Shown piece by piece: positions 49,125-56,857 of a stretch of 56,857 nt of DNA; positions within the stretch are counted from its first letter, which is position 1, and each line of letters begins with the position of its first letter. The notes under the pieces were generated by a model. The model ran no database searches. It saw only the letters and a program-made list of their open reading frames with translations, and was not told the origin of the DNA. The stretch spans positions 1 through 56,857 of the forward strand of contig CACZPR010000095.1 in assembly GCA_902783155.1 (NCBI GenBank), written 5' to 3'. This DNA comes from an uncultured Spirochaetaceae bacterium. Lineage in GTDB: Bacteria > Spirochaetota > Spirochaetia > Treponematales > Treponemataceae. A program made the translations under genes and the position numbers.

Positions 49125-51020
49125 CTAACGCTTTCTGTAGATTCCGAGAAGCCTCACGTCCTCCACAGTGTTTTTAAGTTCCTCGGTAAGCCGCTCAACA
49201 TAGACCGCAACATCCTCGTCTATGGTGGAAAGAATGTTTGAAAGTTCCGCGTCGGCATAGAACCAGTAGTTCCATGCGTGTCCCTCCATCGGGCGCGACT
49301 CAAGGCGGGTAAGGTTCACGTTGAACTTTGCGAACACGCCAAGACTTCTGTAAAGGGAGCCGGGTTCGTTTTTTGTCTTAAAAATGAAGCTCGCCATGTT
49401 GGGCTTCACGTTTCCCGAAAGACTCTTTTTCTGGTTCACGCTCTGGATTACAAGAAAGCGGGTGAAGTTGCCCGGGTCGTCCTCAATGTCTTCCTGCAGA
49501 ATGTCCATGTCATATAGACCTGCGTTCACCGTGCTTGCGATTGCGGCAAGGCTTTTGTCCTTTCTTTCGGCAACAAATTTTGCGGCGGTGGCGGTGGACA
49601 CGGAATCAACATGGAGCCAGGCCTTGTATCTGTCCAAAAACTTTTTGCACTGCCCGAATCCCTGCGGATGGCTGTAGACCGTCCTTATGTCATCAAGACA
49701 TGCGCCCCTCACACCAAGAAGCGCGTGCCGGATGTTCAACGTGATTGCGCCGACAATTGTGACATCCTCGAAGCGGCAGAAATTGTCGTAGTTCTGGTAG
49801 ACCGAACCGGCCAATGAATTTTCTATTGGAACCATACCGTAGTCGGCCTTTCCGTCAACCACGGCCTGAAAGATTTCGCTGAACGAATCAAGGGCAAGGG
49901 CAGTCACATCGGAGGAATCAAAAAAACGACCCACAGCCTGTTCCGCATAGGCACCGCGTTTTCCGCTGTACGCACAGACAATTTTTTCACGTGCGCTGGT
50001 CCTTATGTGCGCGACCGCCTTTCCCAAAACCGGTGTCATGGCCTCCATGTCGTGCATGAATGAATTAAACTGCGCGGGCGAAAGAAAATCTGTCTGCTGG
50101 GAGACTTCGGACTCCGGATGCACATCGACAACAACACCGTCCGCGCCAACAGAAATGGATGCAAGACCAAGCGGCTGCACGGATTTTTTTTGCCCCGAAA
50201 GATTGCAGGGATCGACAATGACGGGAAGATGTGTCATGCTCCTCAGGACTGGAACTGCGGACAAATCAAGAACGGCCCTGGCCCCAGGCTCAAAAGTTTT
50301 TATGCCATGCTCGCACAGAACCACACCTCCGCACCCCGACGAAAGCAGAGTCTCAGCGGACATCAAAAATTCTTCAAGGGTCGCGTTTCTTGCCCGCTTC
50401 AATATGACAGGCTTACCGGTGGACGCAATCTTCCGAAGAAAATCGTGGTCGCGCATACTGTCGCAGTCAACAAGAAAAACGGCGGCATATTTTTTTATCA
50501 GCGGAATGTGGCTTTCGGAAAGAATCCTGCAGACAAGCGGAAGACCAAATTTTTCGCTGGCCTCCCCCGCAATCCGAAGTTTTTCCTCCGCACTCCCTGA
50601 ATCAAACGCAAAAGATGATTTGTAGGCATCGACATAAAACAGGCTCGCACCGGACGCAGCAAGAGATTCCGCCATGTCCATAATCCGGGCGGCATTTTCA
50701 GTGCCAAGACCCGCAATCACCACAACACGCTGGCCGCCAATACGAATGACCTGCCCACGGCTGTTCGGGATTTCGACAACGGTGTTTTCCTTTTTGAATT
50801 CCCGGCTGGACATTTTGTAGGGCTTGGAAATCGGTATGACCCTGCTGATTCCCGGCATGGACTCAAGTTCGGAGGAGTCAACGCACGATTTTCCAACCGC
50901 CGCGATGATTGTCTCCTCCTCGCCAACAATTTCGTTCAGCCGAAAATTTCTTGCGGTCAAAAAATCCTTCAGCCCCTGCTTTTCGTCCTGGGAAATGTCC
51001 TGCTTTAAGACGATGACCAT
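49125..51020 (-). CDS. Fusion of a degenerate DAHP-synthase domain with prephenate dehydratase and ACT
   Basis: The 631-residue protein has an N-terminal ferredoxin-like part (1-90), a type I-beta DAHP synthase fold (about 95-330), prephenate dehydratase (about 346-525) and an ACT domain (540-630). The dehydratase looks intact: VPIENSLAGSV, YSHPQGFGQC and the catalytic NFTRF. The ACT domain keeps the Phe-binding NLTRLESRP. The DAHPS part has AGLG where the family has AGPC, DPCN for DPSH, DVHP for EVHP and no downstream Asp. All four metal ligands of the T. maritima enzyme (C102, H272, E298, D309) are thus lost. LKR and Lys134 remain. Probably it makes phenylpyruvate, with the first domain regulatory. 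It starts 8 bp after thrA. Confidence 0.92.
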   Translation of the reverse strand: MVIVLKQDISQDEKQGLKDFLTARNFRLNEIVGEEETIIAAVGKSCVDSSELESMPGISRVIPISKPYKMSSREFKKENTVVEIPNSRGQVIRIGGQRVVVIAGLGTENAARIMDMAESLAASGASLFYVDAYKSSFAFDSGSAEEKLRIAGEASEKFGLPLVCRILSESHIPLIKKYAAVFLVDCDSMRDHDFLRKIASTGKPVILKRARNATLEEFLMSAETLLSSGCGGVVLCEHGIKTFEPGARAVLDLSAVPVLRSMTHLPVIVDPCNLSGQKKSVQPLGLASISVGADGVVVDVHPESEVSQQTDFLSPAQFNSFMHDMEAMTPVLGKAVAHIRTSAREKIVCAYSGKRGAYAEQAVGRFFDSSDVTALALDSFSEIFQAVVDGKADYGMVPIENSLAGSVYQNYDNFCRFEDVTIVGAITLNIRHALLGVRGACLDDIRTVYSHPQGFGQCKKFLDRYKAWLHVDSVSTATAAKFVAERKDKSLAAIASTVNAGLYDMDILQEDIEDDPGNFTRFLVIQSVNQKKSLSGNVKPNMASFIFKTKNEPGSLYRSLGVFAKFNVNLTRLESRPMEGHAWNYWFYADAELSNILSTIDEDVAVYVERLTEELKNTVEDVRLLGIYRKR

Positions 51021-51028
51021 TTTTTCCC

Positions 51029-53524
51029 CTAGAAACTGGACATGTTCCAGCTTACGGTTCTGAGTATGTCACCGAAAACACCGGCGGCTGTTACACCTGC
51101 TCCAGCACCATAACCGCGGACTGTCAAAGGAATCGGAGTGTAGCGGGCTGTCGTAAACACAAACGCATTTTCACCGCCGCGAACACCGTAGAGAGGATCG
51201 TCCGGTCCAACCTCAAGCATTCCCACGCTAACCTTTCCGTCCCTTATGCTGGCACCCATGCGGAGAACCTTGTTTTCCTTCTTGAGCGCGGCCATCTTTT
51301 TGTCAAAGTAGTCGTCAAGCTCGGGGAGTTTTGCAATGAATTCCTCGACTGTACCCTCAAGTGAAAATCCCTCTGGGAAGATTGAGTTCATCTGGATGTC
51401 AGAAAGCTCGATTTCCATTCCGGCTTCGCGTGCGATAATCAAAGCCTTGCGTGCAACGTCGGTTCCCTTAAGGTCATCACGTGGATCCGGCTCGGTGTAC
51501 CTGAGTTCCTTAGCCTTCAGAACCGCCTGGCTGAATTTTTCACCCTCGTCCAGGCGACCGAAAATATAGCTCAATGAACCGGACATGATTCCGTTGAATG
51601 CCGTAAGCCTGTCTCCCGACTTGAAAAGATTCTGGAGAGTGTCGATTATAGGAAGCCCGGCTCCTACGTTTGTTTCATAAAGGAAACGCACGTGCATCTG
51701 GTTTGCGGTCTCGCGGAGCTTGTGGTAGAAATCCATGTCCATGGAGTTCGCTCGCTTGTTCGGAGTGGCAATGTTCATTCCGGTTTTAAGGATGTCGATA
51801 TAGCGTTCCGGCAAATCGTAGCTTGCGGTGCAGTCAACGAAAATCGGGTTTAGCGGCTTGGTCTCCTTCACGAAATCAAGAATCTTGTCAAGGTTGGTCT
51901 TTTCCCCGTTCGCCTTGACCTGTTCACGCCAGTCCTTCAAATCGATTCCGTCGGCATTGAAAATCATTCCGTCAATGTTTGCAATTGCCATCACGCGGAT
52001 GTCGATTCCCTGCTCAAGAAGCGCGGTCTGCTGCTCGCCAATCTGGTCAAGCATGGTTCCACCGATTGTACCGGCACCGAATGCGTACACCTGGATTGAC
52101 TGGACAGTGTTGAAGAAGAACTGGTGGACCACACGCACAGCCATGTCACCGTCTGCCTCGTTGATTACAGCGGATATTGAACGCTCCGCCGACCCCTGTG
52201 CTATTGCAAGAATGTTTATGTCCCTTGAAGCGAGAGAATTGAAGAAAGTTCCGGCGACACCACGCTTTGCCTTCATCGCGTCACCGATTATCGAAACGAT
52301 TGCGCAGTCAGTCCTTGCATCAATCTGGTTGATGAGTTTCCCGGAAATCTCCAGCGCGAACTCATTTTTAAGAACGTCCTGAACCTTCGCCGAATCCGCC
52401 TTCCGCACGCAGAACGAAAGAGTGTATTCCGACGACGACTGTGTAATCAAAAGAACCGAGATTCCCGCATTGCTTACGGCTGCAAAAATACGAGCGGCAA
52501 TCCCCTTGCGCCCCTTCATGCCGGAACCGCTAACAGAAATCATGGAGCAGCCCTTTAGACAGGAGATTCCACGGACTGGACCAGCCTTTTTTTCGCTTTC
52601 AAACGGACCGCGACCGATGCATGTTCCCCGAGCGGATGGATTGTGCGAGTTAAGGCTCCACGCCTCAATATTTTTTGCCGCAAGAGGAGCGAGAGTCTTC
52701 GGATGGAGAACCTTGCTTCCAAAGAAAGAAAGCTCCATGGCCTCCTCGTAGCTCATGTCCTTGACCAGAACAGCGTCCTTTACGACACGTGGATCCGCAG
52801 TGTAGATTCCGTCAACGTCAGTCCAGAACTCAACCTTTTTTGCTCCAAGCGAAGAACCGACAACGGCAGCCGAAAAATCAGAGCCATTGCGACCGAGAAG
52901 CCCCATAACAGGTTTTGCGCCGGTTCCAGAAATCCACGAGCAGATGAAGCCGGGGAAAAGAAGAATCCTTGCGTTCTCACCGCTTCCATCACGGTACGGG
53001 GCAAATGCTTCGGCACAGCGGGCATAGTCAGGGTCGCCCTCTTTCTGGTTACCGGTAGTGAAAATAAATTTTCTTGAATCAAGACGCAGGACGGACTGTT
53101 TTTTTGCGGCAAGCACGGCCTCGACAATCGGTGCGCACATAAGCTCGCCCATGCCCATAATCCTGCAGTGAACCGTGTCAGGGCACTCGGCAAAAGAGTT
53201 CACGCCGGTCAAAAGACTGTTAAGCTCCGAAAGCCTCTTTTCAATCTTCTCGATGACCGCATCCCTGTTAAAATCCTGCACGGTCGATTTTATTTCAGCG
53301 CAGATATCCGAATGGATTGAACGCAGCTCGGATATGTATGGATCCGCAATCCCGCCCGCAATACAAGTGTCAATCGCTTCCTGAAGCTTGTTTGAGACCC
53401 CGGCAACCGCACTGACCACAACGGAAATGCGGTCCTGGGCGGCGCGGCCCAACATGATTTCAACACTGTCCAAAATGCGGCGTGCGGACCCCATTGAGGT
53501 TCCACCAAACTTTAGTGTAAGCAT
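51029..53524 (-). CDS. thrA: Bifunctional aspartokinase/homoserine dehydrogenase
   Basis: The 831-residue enzyme carries out the first and third steps of the aspartate pathway to threonine, methionine and isoleucine. Aspartokinase occupies about 1-300 (LKFGGTSMGSARRI, GLLGRNGSDFSAA), two ACT-type regulatory segments follow (about 320-460), and homoserine dehydrogenase the rest (VYAFGAGTIGGTMLDQI, the NAD(P) site, and YTEPDPRDDLKGTDVARKALI). Length fits E. coli ThrA. AGAGG precedes the ATG. A promoter is at 53575-53603. It heads an operon with the fusion gene and ilvN, linking threonine, phenylalanine and branched-chain synthesis. Confidence 0.97.
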   Translation of the reverse strand: MLTLKFGGTSMGSARRILDSVEIMLGRAAQDRISVVVSAVAGVSNKLQEAIDTCIAGGIADPYISELRSIHSDICAEIKSTVQDFNRDAVIEKIEKRLSELNSLLTGVNSFAECPDTVHCRIMGMGELMCAPIVEAVLAAKKQSVLRLDSRKFIFTTGNQKEGDPDYARCAEAFAPYRDGSGENARILLFPGFICSWISGTGAKPVMGLLGRNGSDFSAAVVGSSLGAKKVEFWTDVDGIYTADPRVVKDAVLVKDMSYEEAMELSFFGSKVLHPKTLAPLAAKNIEAWSLNSHNPSARGTCIGRGPFESEKKAGPVRGISCLKGCSMISVSGSGMKGRKGIAARIFAAVSNAGISVLLITQSSSEYTLSFCVRKADSAKVQDVLKNEFALEISGKLINQIDARTDCAIVSIIGDAMKAKRGVAGTFFNSLASRDINILAIAQGSAERSISAVINEADGDMAVRVVHQFFFNTVQSIQVYAFGAGTIGGTMLDQIGEQQTALLEQGIDIRVMAIANIDGMIFNADGIDLKDWREQVKANGEKTNLDKILDFVKETKPLNPIFVDCTASYDLPERYIDILKTGMNIATPNKRANSMDMDFYHKLRETANQMHVRFLYETNVGAGLPIIDTLQNLFKSGDRLTAFNGIMSGSLSYIFGRLDEGEKFSQAVLKAKELRYTEPDPRDDLKGTDVARKALIIAREAGMEIELSDIQMNSIFPEGFSLEGTVEEFIAKLPELDDYFDKKMAALKKENKVLRMGASIRDGKVSVGMLEVGPDDPLYGVRGGENAFVFTTARYTPIPLTVRGYGAGAGVTAAGVFGDILRTVSWNMSSF

Positions 53525-53574
53525 ACAATTCCTCTTAAAACAAATTTTCTTTTTAAAACAATAGTATTCTAAAG

Positions 53575-53603
53575 ATTGTACTATAAATGGAAGGATATTT
53601 CAA
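53575..53603 (-). promoter_or_regulatory. Sigma70-like promoter of the thrA operon
   Basis: Minus strand: TTGAAA (53603-53598), 17-nt spacer, TACAAT (53580-53575). No attenuator-like leader is visible. Confidence 0.65.
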
Positions 53604-53683
53604 TTAGGCAGGTCCGAGCTGACTGAGATGTGTTTTTTTTGCGGATTTGGCGCGGACTCTGATTTTCATGAACGCATGGGGCT

Positions 53684-53721
53684 AAAAAAAGAACCCCGGA
53701 AACATCAGCCTCCGAGGTTCT
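53684..53721 (-). terminator. Intrinsic terminator after the lipoprotein gene fragment
   Basis: On the minus strand AGAACCTCGGA pairs with TCCGGGGTTCT and is followed by seven T. It is nearly the same as the terminator at 55447-55488. Confidence 0.75.
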
Positions 53722-53732
53722 GTAAAACAATG

Positions 53733-53783
53733 TTAATTTTCAATGCACAAAGCGGGAACGACACCGGCAGCAGAAGTATAATT
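53733..53783 (-). pseudogene. 3' remnant of a DUF6273-type lipoprotein gene
   Basis: After an in-frame stop, the minus strand encodes a short end with GVVPAL followed by a stop at 53733, matching the GVGVVPALTLN end of the lipoprotein at 55499-56812. The DNA similarity continues into the terminator. It is the leftover of a second copy. Confidence 0.6.
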
Positions 53784-53816
53784 TCACTTCTTCTTCCAAT
53801 TATTGTCTCGAATCAA

Positions 53817-53909
53817 CATACCTCGCAGCAAGCAACGAGGTATGTCGTTCTCAAAAGGTATTGCAGTCGGCTTTCATACCTTTTATTTCGCCCCAAGGGG
53901 CGAGGTATG
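53817..53909. repeat. Nested palindromes around GGTAT at the end of the DUF234-type ATPase gene
   Basis: Three inverted pairs overlap: CATACCTCG/CGAGGTATG (53817-53825/53836-53844), AAAAGGTAT/ATACCTTTT (53853-53861/53876-53884), and CATACC...CGCCCC/GGGGCG...GGTATG (53875-53909). The ATPase stop codon (53883-53885) lies inside the last. Confidence 0.6.
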
Positions 53910-55352
53910 AACCCCTCCGCACGAATCAAACAAATCATCCATCAGAATGACATTTGAGAACACGTTGCTATATTCGTTTTTCTTTAATCCAAAGGTCGTT
54001 ACCAAGGTATTTCGGATTACGGTCTTTGGAGAAACTTCTTTCTGAAGGAGAGATTCTCTGGTCATTAGAGTTTTATAATATTTATTGTCTACTTCAAATT
54101 CACCGCTGTAAAACTTCAGCTCACACATATTAATTACATTATCATCCCGGATAATAAGTAAATCGATTTGTGTTCCTTCTTCATCATCCGCTCGTTTAGA
54201 CCAGGCTGATGATGAAGTATTTACACCAGAAATTCCCAGAGATTTTTTTAACTGTTCAACATGATTGAAGCAAACATTTTCAAAACCATTACCTCTCCAG
54301 GATGATAGTAAATGAGAACTTGTATTCTGTTGCCAGAATTTTTCATTTGTTGTTTTCTGCTCTTTTACAAGTTTTAGATAGAATAAACAGAAAGGATCTA
54401 CAAGTTTGTAATGAGATTCGCGCTTGCTTAAACCGAATGGAACATATTTAACAACAAAATCACCTGTAATAAGTGCATTTAGATTTTTTGTAATGACCAC
54501 ACCATCTGTTAAATGTAACTTTTCAAGAATTTCTGCTCTTGTATAACCTGCATTCCTTTTTCCAAGCAGATTGACAATTGCTTTTACGAAATCAGGATTT
54601 TCAAATACTGAAGCGAAAAGCCGGTCATATTCATCTTTTAACTTTGCATTCTTAGCAAAAATTATATTATCAATATTCTGAGCTAAACTAAGTTCTCCAT
54701 CTACATAGCCCAAGTAAAATGGAATACCGCCAAAAATCATATAACTTTGAACAATATCGTAGCGAGAAAGTTTTACACTGTTTGATTTATAAAATTCCTC
54801 ACATTCAGAAAGTGTAAAAGGAGAAAGTTTGATTTCATGTGTAACTCTGTCATAAAGTCCACCGTGTGCATTAATAAGTTTGTCCAGAATCCATGAGTTT
54901 GCGCTTCCACAAACAACGAGCATAAGGTTTTTACGATGGCAAGCCCATGTATTCCAGAATCCTTCAAATGCTTGTAAGAATTTTGAGCGAGGCGTATCAA
55001 GCCATGGCAATTCATCTATGAAGATAAGCTGACGGGAACCGTTGTCGATTTTCTGCAAAAACTTTTCAAGCAGGAAAAATGCATCGAGCCATGATTTTGG
55101 TTTATCGCATTCATCCATTCCATGAAGGAGAAGGGACTTATAAAAATGTTCAAGCTGATTTTTCATCTGACCTCTTGCATCATCTTTTGTTGGGGCAAGG
55201 CCAGCATGTCTGAATGTTATACGGCCAGAAAAAGTTTCATCAACAAGAAATGTTTTTCCGACACGGCGGCGACCATAGATTGCAACAAATTCTGCACTGT
55301 TTTTATCATAAAGCTTGTTTAATTCAGCAATCTCTTTTTTTCGACCTATCAT
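53883..55352 (-). CDS. Archaeal-type AAA ATPase with DUF234 C-terminal region
   Basis: The 489-residue protein starts MIGRKKEIAELNKLYD and has Walker A YGRRRVGKTFLVD, Walker B LIFIDELPWLD and sensor VVCGSANSWI. YMIFGGIPFYLGYV and a winged-helix-like segment (YTRAEILEKLHLTDG) follow. The C-terminal part carries GTQIDLLIIRDD and MCELKFYSGEF, a PD-(D/E)XK-like core. This is the archaeal ATPase (PF01637)/DUF234 family, common in archaea, treponemes and gut bacteria; its role is unknown. AAGGGTG lies before the ATG. The last residues (GGVHTSPLGAK) are encoded inside a palindrome and may be an accidental extension. Confidence 0.88.
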   Translation of the reverse strand: MIGRKKEIAELNKLYDKNSAEFVAIYGRRRVGKTFLVDETFSGRITFRHAGLAPTKDDARGQMKNQLEHFYKSLLLHGMDECDKPKSWLDAFFLLEKFLQKIDNGSRQLIFIDELPWLDTPRSKFLQAFEGFWNTWACHRKNLMLVVCGSANSWILDKLINAHGGLYDRVTHEIKLSPFTLSECEEFYKSNSVKLSRYDIVQSYMIFGGIPFYLGYVDGELSLAQNIDNIIFAKNAKLKDEYDRLFASVFENPDFVKAIVNLLGKRNAGYTRAEILEKLHLTDGVVITKNLNALITGDFVVKYVPFGLSKRESHYKLVDPFCLFYLKLVKEQKTTNEKFWQQNTSSHLLSSWRGNGFENVCFNHVEQLKKSLGISGVNTSSSAWSKRADDEEGTQIDLLIIRDDNVINMCELKFYSGEFEVDNKYYKTLMTRESLLQKEVSPKTVIRNTLVTTFGLKKNEYSNVFSNVILMDDLFDSCGGVHTSPLGAK

Positions 55353-55360
55353 AGTATCAC

Positions 55361-55410
55361 CCTTAATTAGAGGTGAGTTAATATTTTTTATATTTCACCT
55401 CTAATTAAGG
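55361..55410. repeat. 16-bp perfect inverted repeat in the ATPase leader
   Basis: CCTTAATTAGAGGTGA (55361-55376) is inverted perfectly at 55395-55410 across 18 nt. A third half, AGAGGTG, lies at 55429. The expected transcript starts inside the right arm, so the mRNA 5' end would form a hairpin just before the Shine-Dalgarno. Confidence 0.8.
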
Positions 55411-55439
55411 ATAGTAACACGAGAAGATAGAGGTGTCAA
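55411..55439 (-). promoter_or_regulatory. Sigma70-like promoter of the DUF234-type ATPase gene
   Basis: Minus strand: TTGACA (55439-55434), 17-nt spacer, TACTAT (55416-55411). The GTGTTACTAT that holds the -10 recurs with one mismatch as GTGATACTAT directly before the start codon. Confidence 0.65.
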
Positions 55440-55446
55440 TAGAAGC

Positions 55447-55488
55447 AAAAAAAACAGAACCCCGGAAACAATGGTCTCCGAGGTCCTG
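55447..55488 (-). terminator. Intrinsic terminator of the lipoprotein gene
   Basis: Minus strand: CAGGACCTCGGA pairs with TCCGGGGTTCTG, then eight T follow. It begins 11 nt after the stop at 55499. Confidence 0.8.
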
Positions 55489-55498
55489 TAAAATGTTG

Positions 55499-56812
55499 CT
55501 AATTTAGGGTCAAAGCGGGCACGACACCGACACCATTGATGAGCACGCCGTAGCCGTTAGCGGTATTGCCATCGGAGAACACGTAGTGCACGCCGTTACT
55601 ATCGAAATCGATAGGCGAGCGGAGCCACCAATAGCAGGAGCCTGTGGTTGTATCCTGGTATGCGCCGCTTGCCTTCGACCAGTCCGTCGTCATGCGGATT
55701 CTTGAATTTCCAGTTCCAGACGCATAGTATGCATCAAATCCGTAGTCACTATTCGTCACCTCCTGCTCGCTCAGAAGGAAAATCTTGTCTCTCGTGTTGT
55801 CGCAGGCATAGGATGTCGCCTTTGATAGATTGTTTCCGCTGTCCGTTGTAGAATCAGCGCTGTTGTCAACTGCTGTCGTCGCAATCTGGTTCTGGGCTGA
55901 AGCTGTGAATGCAGTCTGGAGGAATCCTTTTCCCGCAAAGGTGCTGTCTGTCACCTGATCCGCCGAGCCGGACTCTTTTTTCGTGTATGAAAGTCCGTTC
56001 AGGTAGGCCCGGACACGGCTCTCCTTGTAGTTGTTCGGGTAGGCGGTATTCCCCCCGATGCTCCTGTTAACGCTGTAGTAGTCGTAGTACGCGCAGTCTA
56101 TGAGGATGCTCTCGGCTAGAAGGAGCTTCTTTCCGCTGTAGTTGTCCGTGAGAACCCTCCACTTGATTGGCTCCACCTTGAAGTATTTTGTGCTGTTCGC
56201 ACTTGCCTTTGCAACGTCAGTGCCATCACTGTACTTATAGCCTCTTCCGTATGCGTATGCTTTCTCGGTACATTTCGCGTACCACGCCCCGTCGCTTCCC
56301 TTGTAGTAGGTGTTGGCTCCCATTGTCACGCTCTGGCTTTCGTCAACCGTAACGGAGGAAGCCTTGACAGTCTGCGGCCAGTCCCCGAAAAGGACGTAGT
56401 TTCCTTCAGGTCCAGCCGTGCCGTCGGTTCCAGCAGGGAGTGCCGTGTATGCCGTTCCTGTGAATGTAGGTACAAAAGTCGCGCTTACGGTCACATTGCT
56501 TTCAGGCATGACAAATGTGTATGTTTCCCCTGCCGTTACGGTTGTTGTAGCAATATCATTGTTGGAAGCGTCCTTTACGGAAATTGTACCAATCCCATAC
56601 CCATCAGCCGCAGTAAGGGTCAGAGTTACGGTCTCGTCCTTTTTTGCGGTAGTCTTGTCCGCGGTCACAGTTCCGTTTGAGATTCCGTCCGCAGCCGTTA
56701 TGGTGTAGTAAACCGGGGGGTCAGCATTTAATGTACATGAGCTGGCAGCAAATGCAATTAGAATCAATGTAGATACGATAAAAAGATTTTTCAGGCACAA
56801 TTTTGCTTTCAT
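55499..56812 (-). CDS. Lipoprotein with InlB-like repeat and DUF6273-type domain
   Basis: The 437-residue protein has a lipoprotein signal with Cys after AASS. One repeat of the divergent InlB B-repeat type follows (about 34-112: TITAADGISNGTVTADK to VTVSATF). A long C-terminal domain contains YVLFGDWPQTV, VEPIKWRVL, LLLAESILID, KIFLLSEQEV, CYWWLRSP and VVPALTLN, the DUF6273 pattern common in treponemes. It should sit on the cell envelope, perhaps as an adhesin or binding protein; the ligand is unknown. AGAGG precedes the ATG. A terminator follows, and a remnant of a second copy lies at 53733. Confidence 0.85.
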   Translation of the reverse strand: MKAKLCLKNLFIVSTLILIAFAASSCTLNADPPVYYTITAADGISNGTVTADKTTAKKDETVTLTLTAADGYGIGTISVKDASNNDIATTTVTAGETYTFVMPESNVTVSATFVPTFTGTAYTALPAGTDGTAGPEGNYVLFGDWPQTVKASSVTVDESQSVTMGANTYYKGSDGAWYAKCTEKAYAYGRGYKYSDGTDVAKASANSTKYFKVEPIKWRVLTDNYSGKKLLLAESILIDCAYYDYYSVNRSIGGNTAYPNNYKESRVRAYLNGLSYTKKESGSADQVTDSTFAGKGFLQTAFTASAQNQIATTAVDNSADSTTDSGNNLSKATSYACDNTRDKIFLLSEQEVTNSDYGFDAYYASGTGNSRIRMTTDWSKASGAYQDTTTGSCYWWLRSPIDFDSNGVHYVFSDGNTANGYGVLINGVGVVPALTLN

Positions 56813-56857
56813 ATTAACCTCTCTTTTTTTAGAATTTTCCTTTCTTAAAGAAGAAAA

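Noticed and set aside
49125-51020. Chorismate mutase-prephenate dehydratase (PheA) fusion
   Set aside because: The N-terminal half has the DAHP synthase beta-alpha barrel motifs (LKR, DP, VHPE), not the helical chorismate mutase pattern.
53628-53957. Plus-strand frame of 109 codons
   Set aside because: It runs through a terminator, a gene remnant and palindromes; the translation has no protein-like pattern.
55361-55410. Inverted repeat as intrinsic terminator
   Set aside because: It lies between a promoter and a start codon, and no T run follows on the coding strand.

Overview
The window looks like a chromosomal segment of a spirochaete, most likely a host-associated Treponema. This is an inference from gene content: a DUF115/MAF-type motility-associated glycosyltransferase, several lipoproteins with short Cys lipoboxes, a formylglycine-generating-enzyme-like secreted protein, a DUF6273-type lipoprotein with an InlB-like repeat, HD-GYP and GGDEF-EAL signalling proteins, and many AAA ATPases of the DUF1703, DUF4143 and DUF234 kinds. 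No rRNA, CRISPR array, transposase or complete prophage was seen.

Layout. 0-5.7 kb: a DUF1703 ATPase/nuclease, an ArsC/Spx-like protein, a lipase-like lipoprotein, a membrane-tethered Holliday-resolvase-related nuclease and a PAS-GGDEF-EAL protein. 5.8-12.4 kb: a sodium:alanine symporter with an attenuator-like leader, then ilvE-gltX, aroA and a secreted protein. 12.4-16.4 kb: a possible small RNA, tRNA-Pro and tRNA-Asp, then a membrane-anchored SurA/PpiD-like chaperone and the DUF115 protein. 16.4-27.4 kb is housekeeping: a TPR protein / HtrA-like protease / lepA operon, tilS, an ispE-spoVG-tRNA-Gln-rplY unit, a DnaJ-domain protein and map. 27.4-42.9 kb is an accessory region, broken by icd, panE and murI. 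It holds two DUF4143 ATPases and the remnant of a third, a degraded and two intact XRE regulators, a small P-loop kinase, flavodoxin plus glutathione peroxidase, a nucleotidyl-cyclase-like protein divergent from an XRE gene, and a same-strand run of five unusual genes (37.8-41.4 kb). 42.9-48.6 kb: HD-GYP, pentapeptide-repeat, metallo-beta-lactamase-fold and metallopeptidase-like proteins. 48.6-53.5 kb: an amino-acid operon thrA, a DAHP-synthase-like/prephenate dehydratase fusion, and ilvN. 53.5-56.9 kb: a DUF234-type ATPase lying between two copies of one lipoprotein 3' end.

Main points for follow-up. (1) At least five genes have a sigma70-like -10 box exactly 6 nt before the ATG and no Shine-Dalgarno site, the geometry of leaderless mRNAs; two of them are divergent with interleaved promoters. 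(2) The DAHP synthase half of the fusion has lost all four family metal ligands, so it looks like a pseudo-enzyme domain attached to prephenate dehydratase-ACT. (3) The 37.8-41.4 kb cluster combines duplicated Cys-rich, Tudor-like/zinc-ribbon and uracil-DNA-glycosylase-like proteins and is the best candidate here for an undescribed nucleic-acid-related system. (4) A cyclase-like gene and an XRE regulator share an intergenic region with repeated ATAAGATKAT half-sites. (5) Each of the three ATPase genes whose upstream region is visible has repeats overlapping its promoter.

All calls were made by reading the sequence and its translations; no database search or folding program was run.
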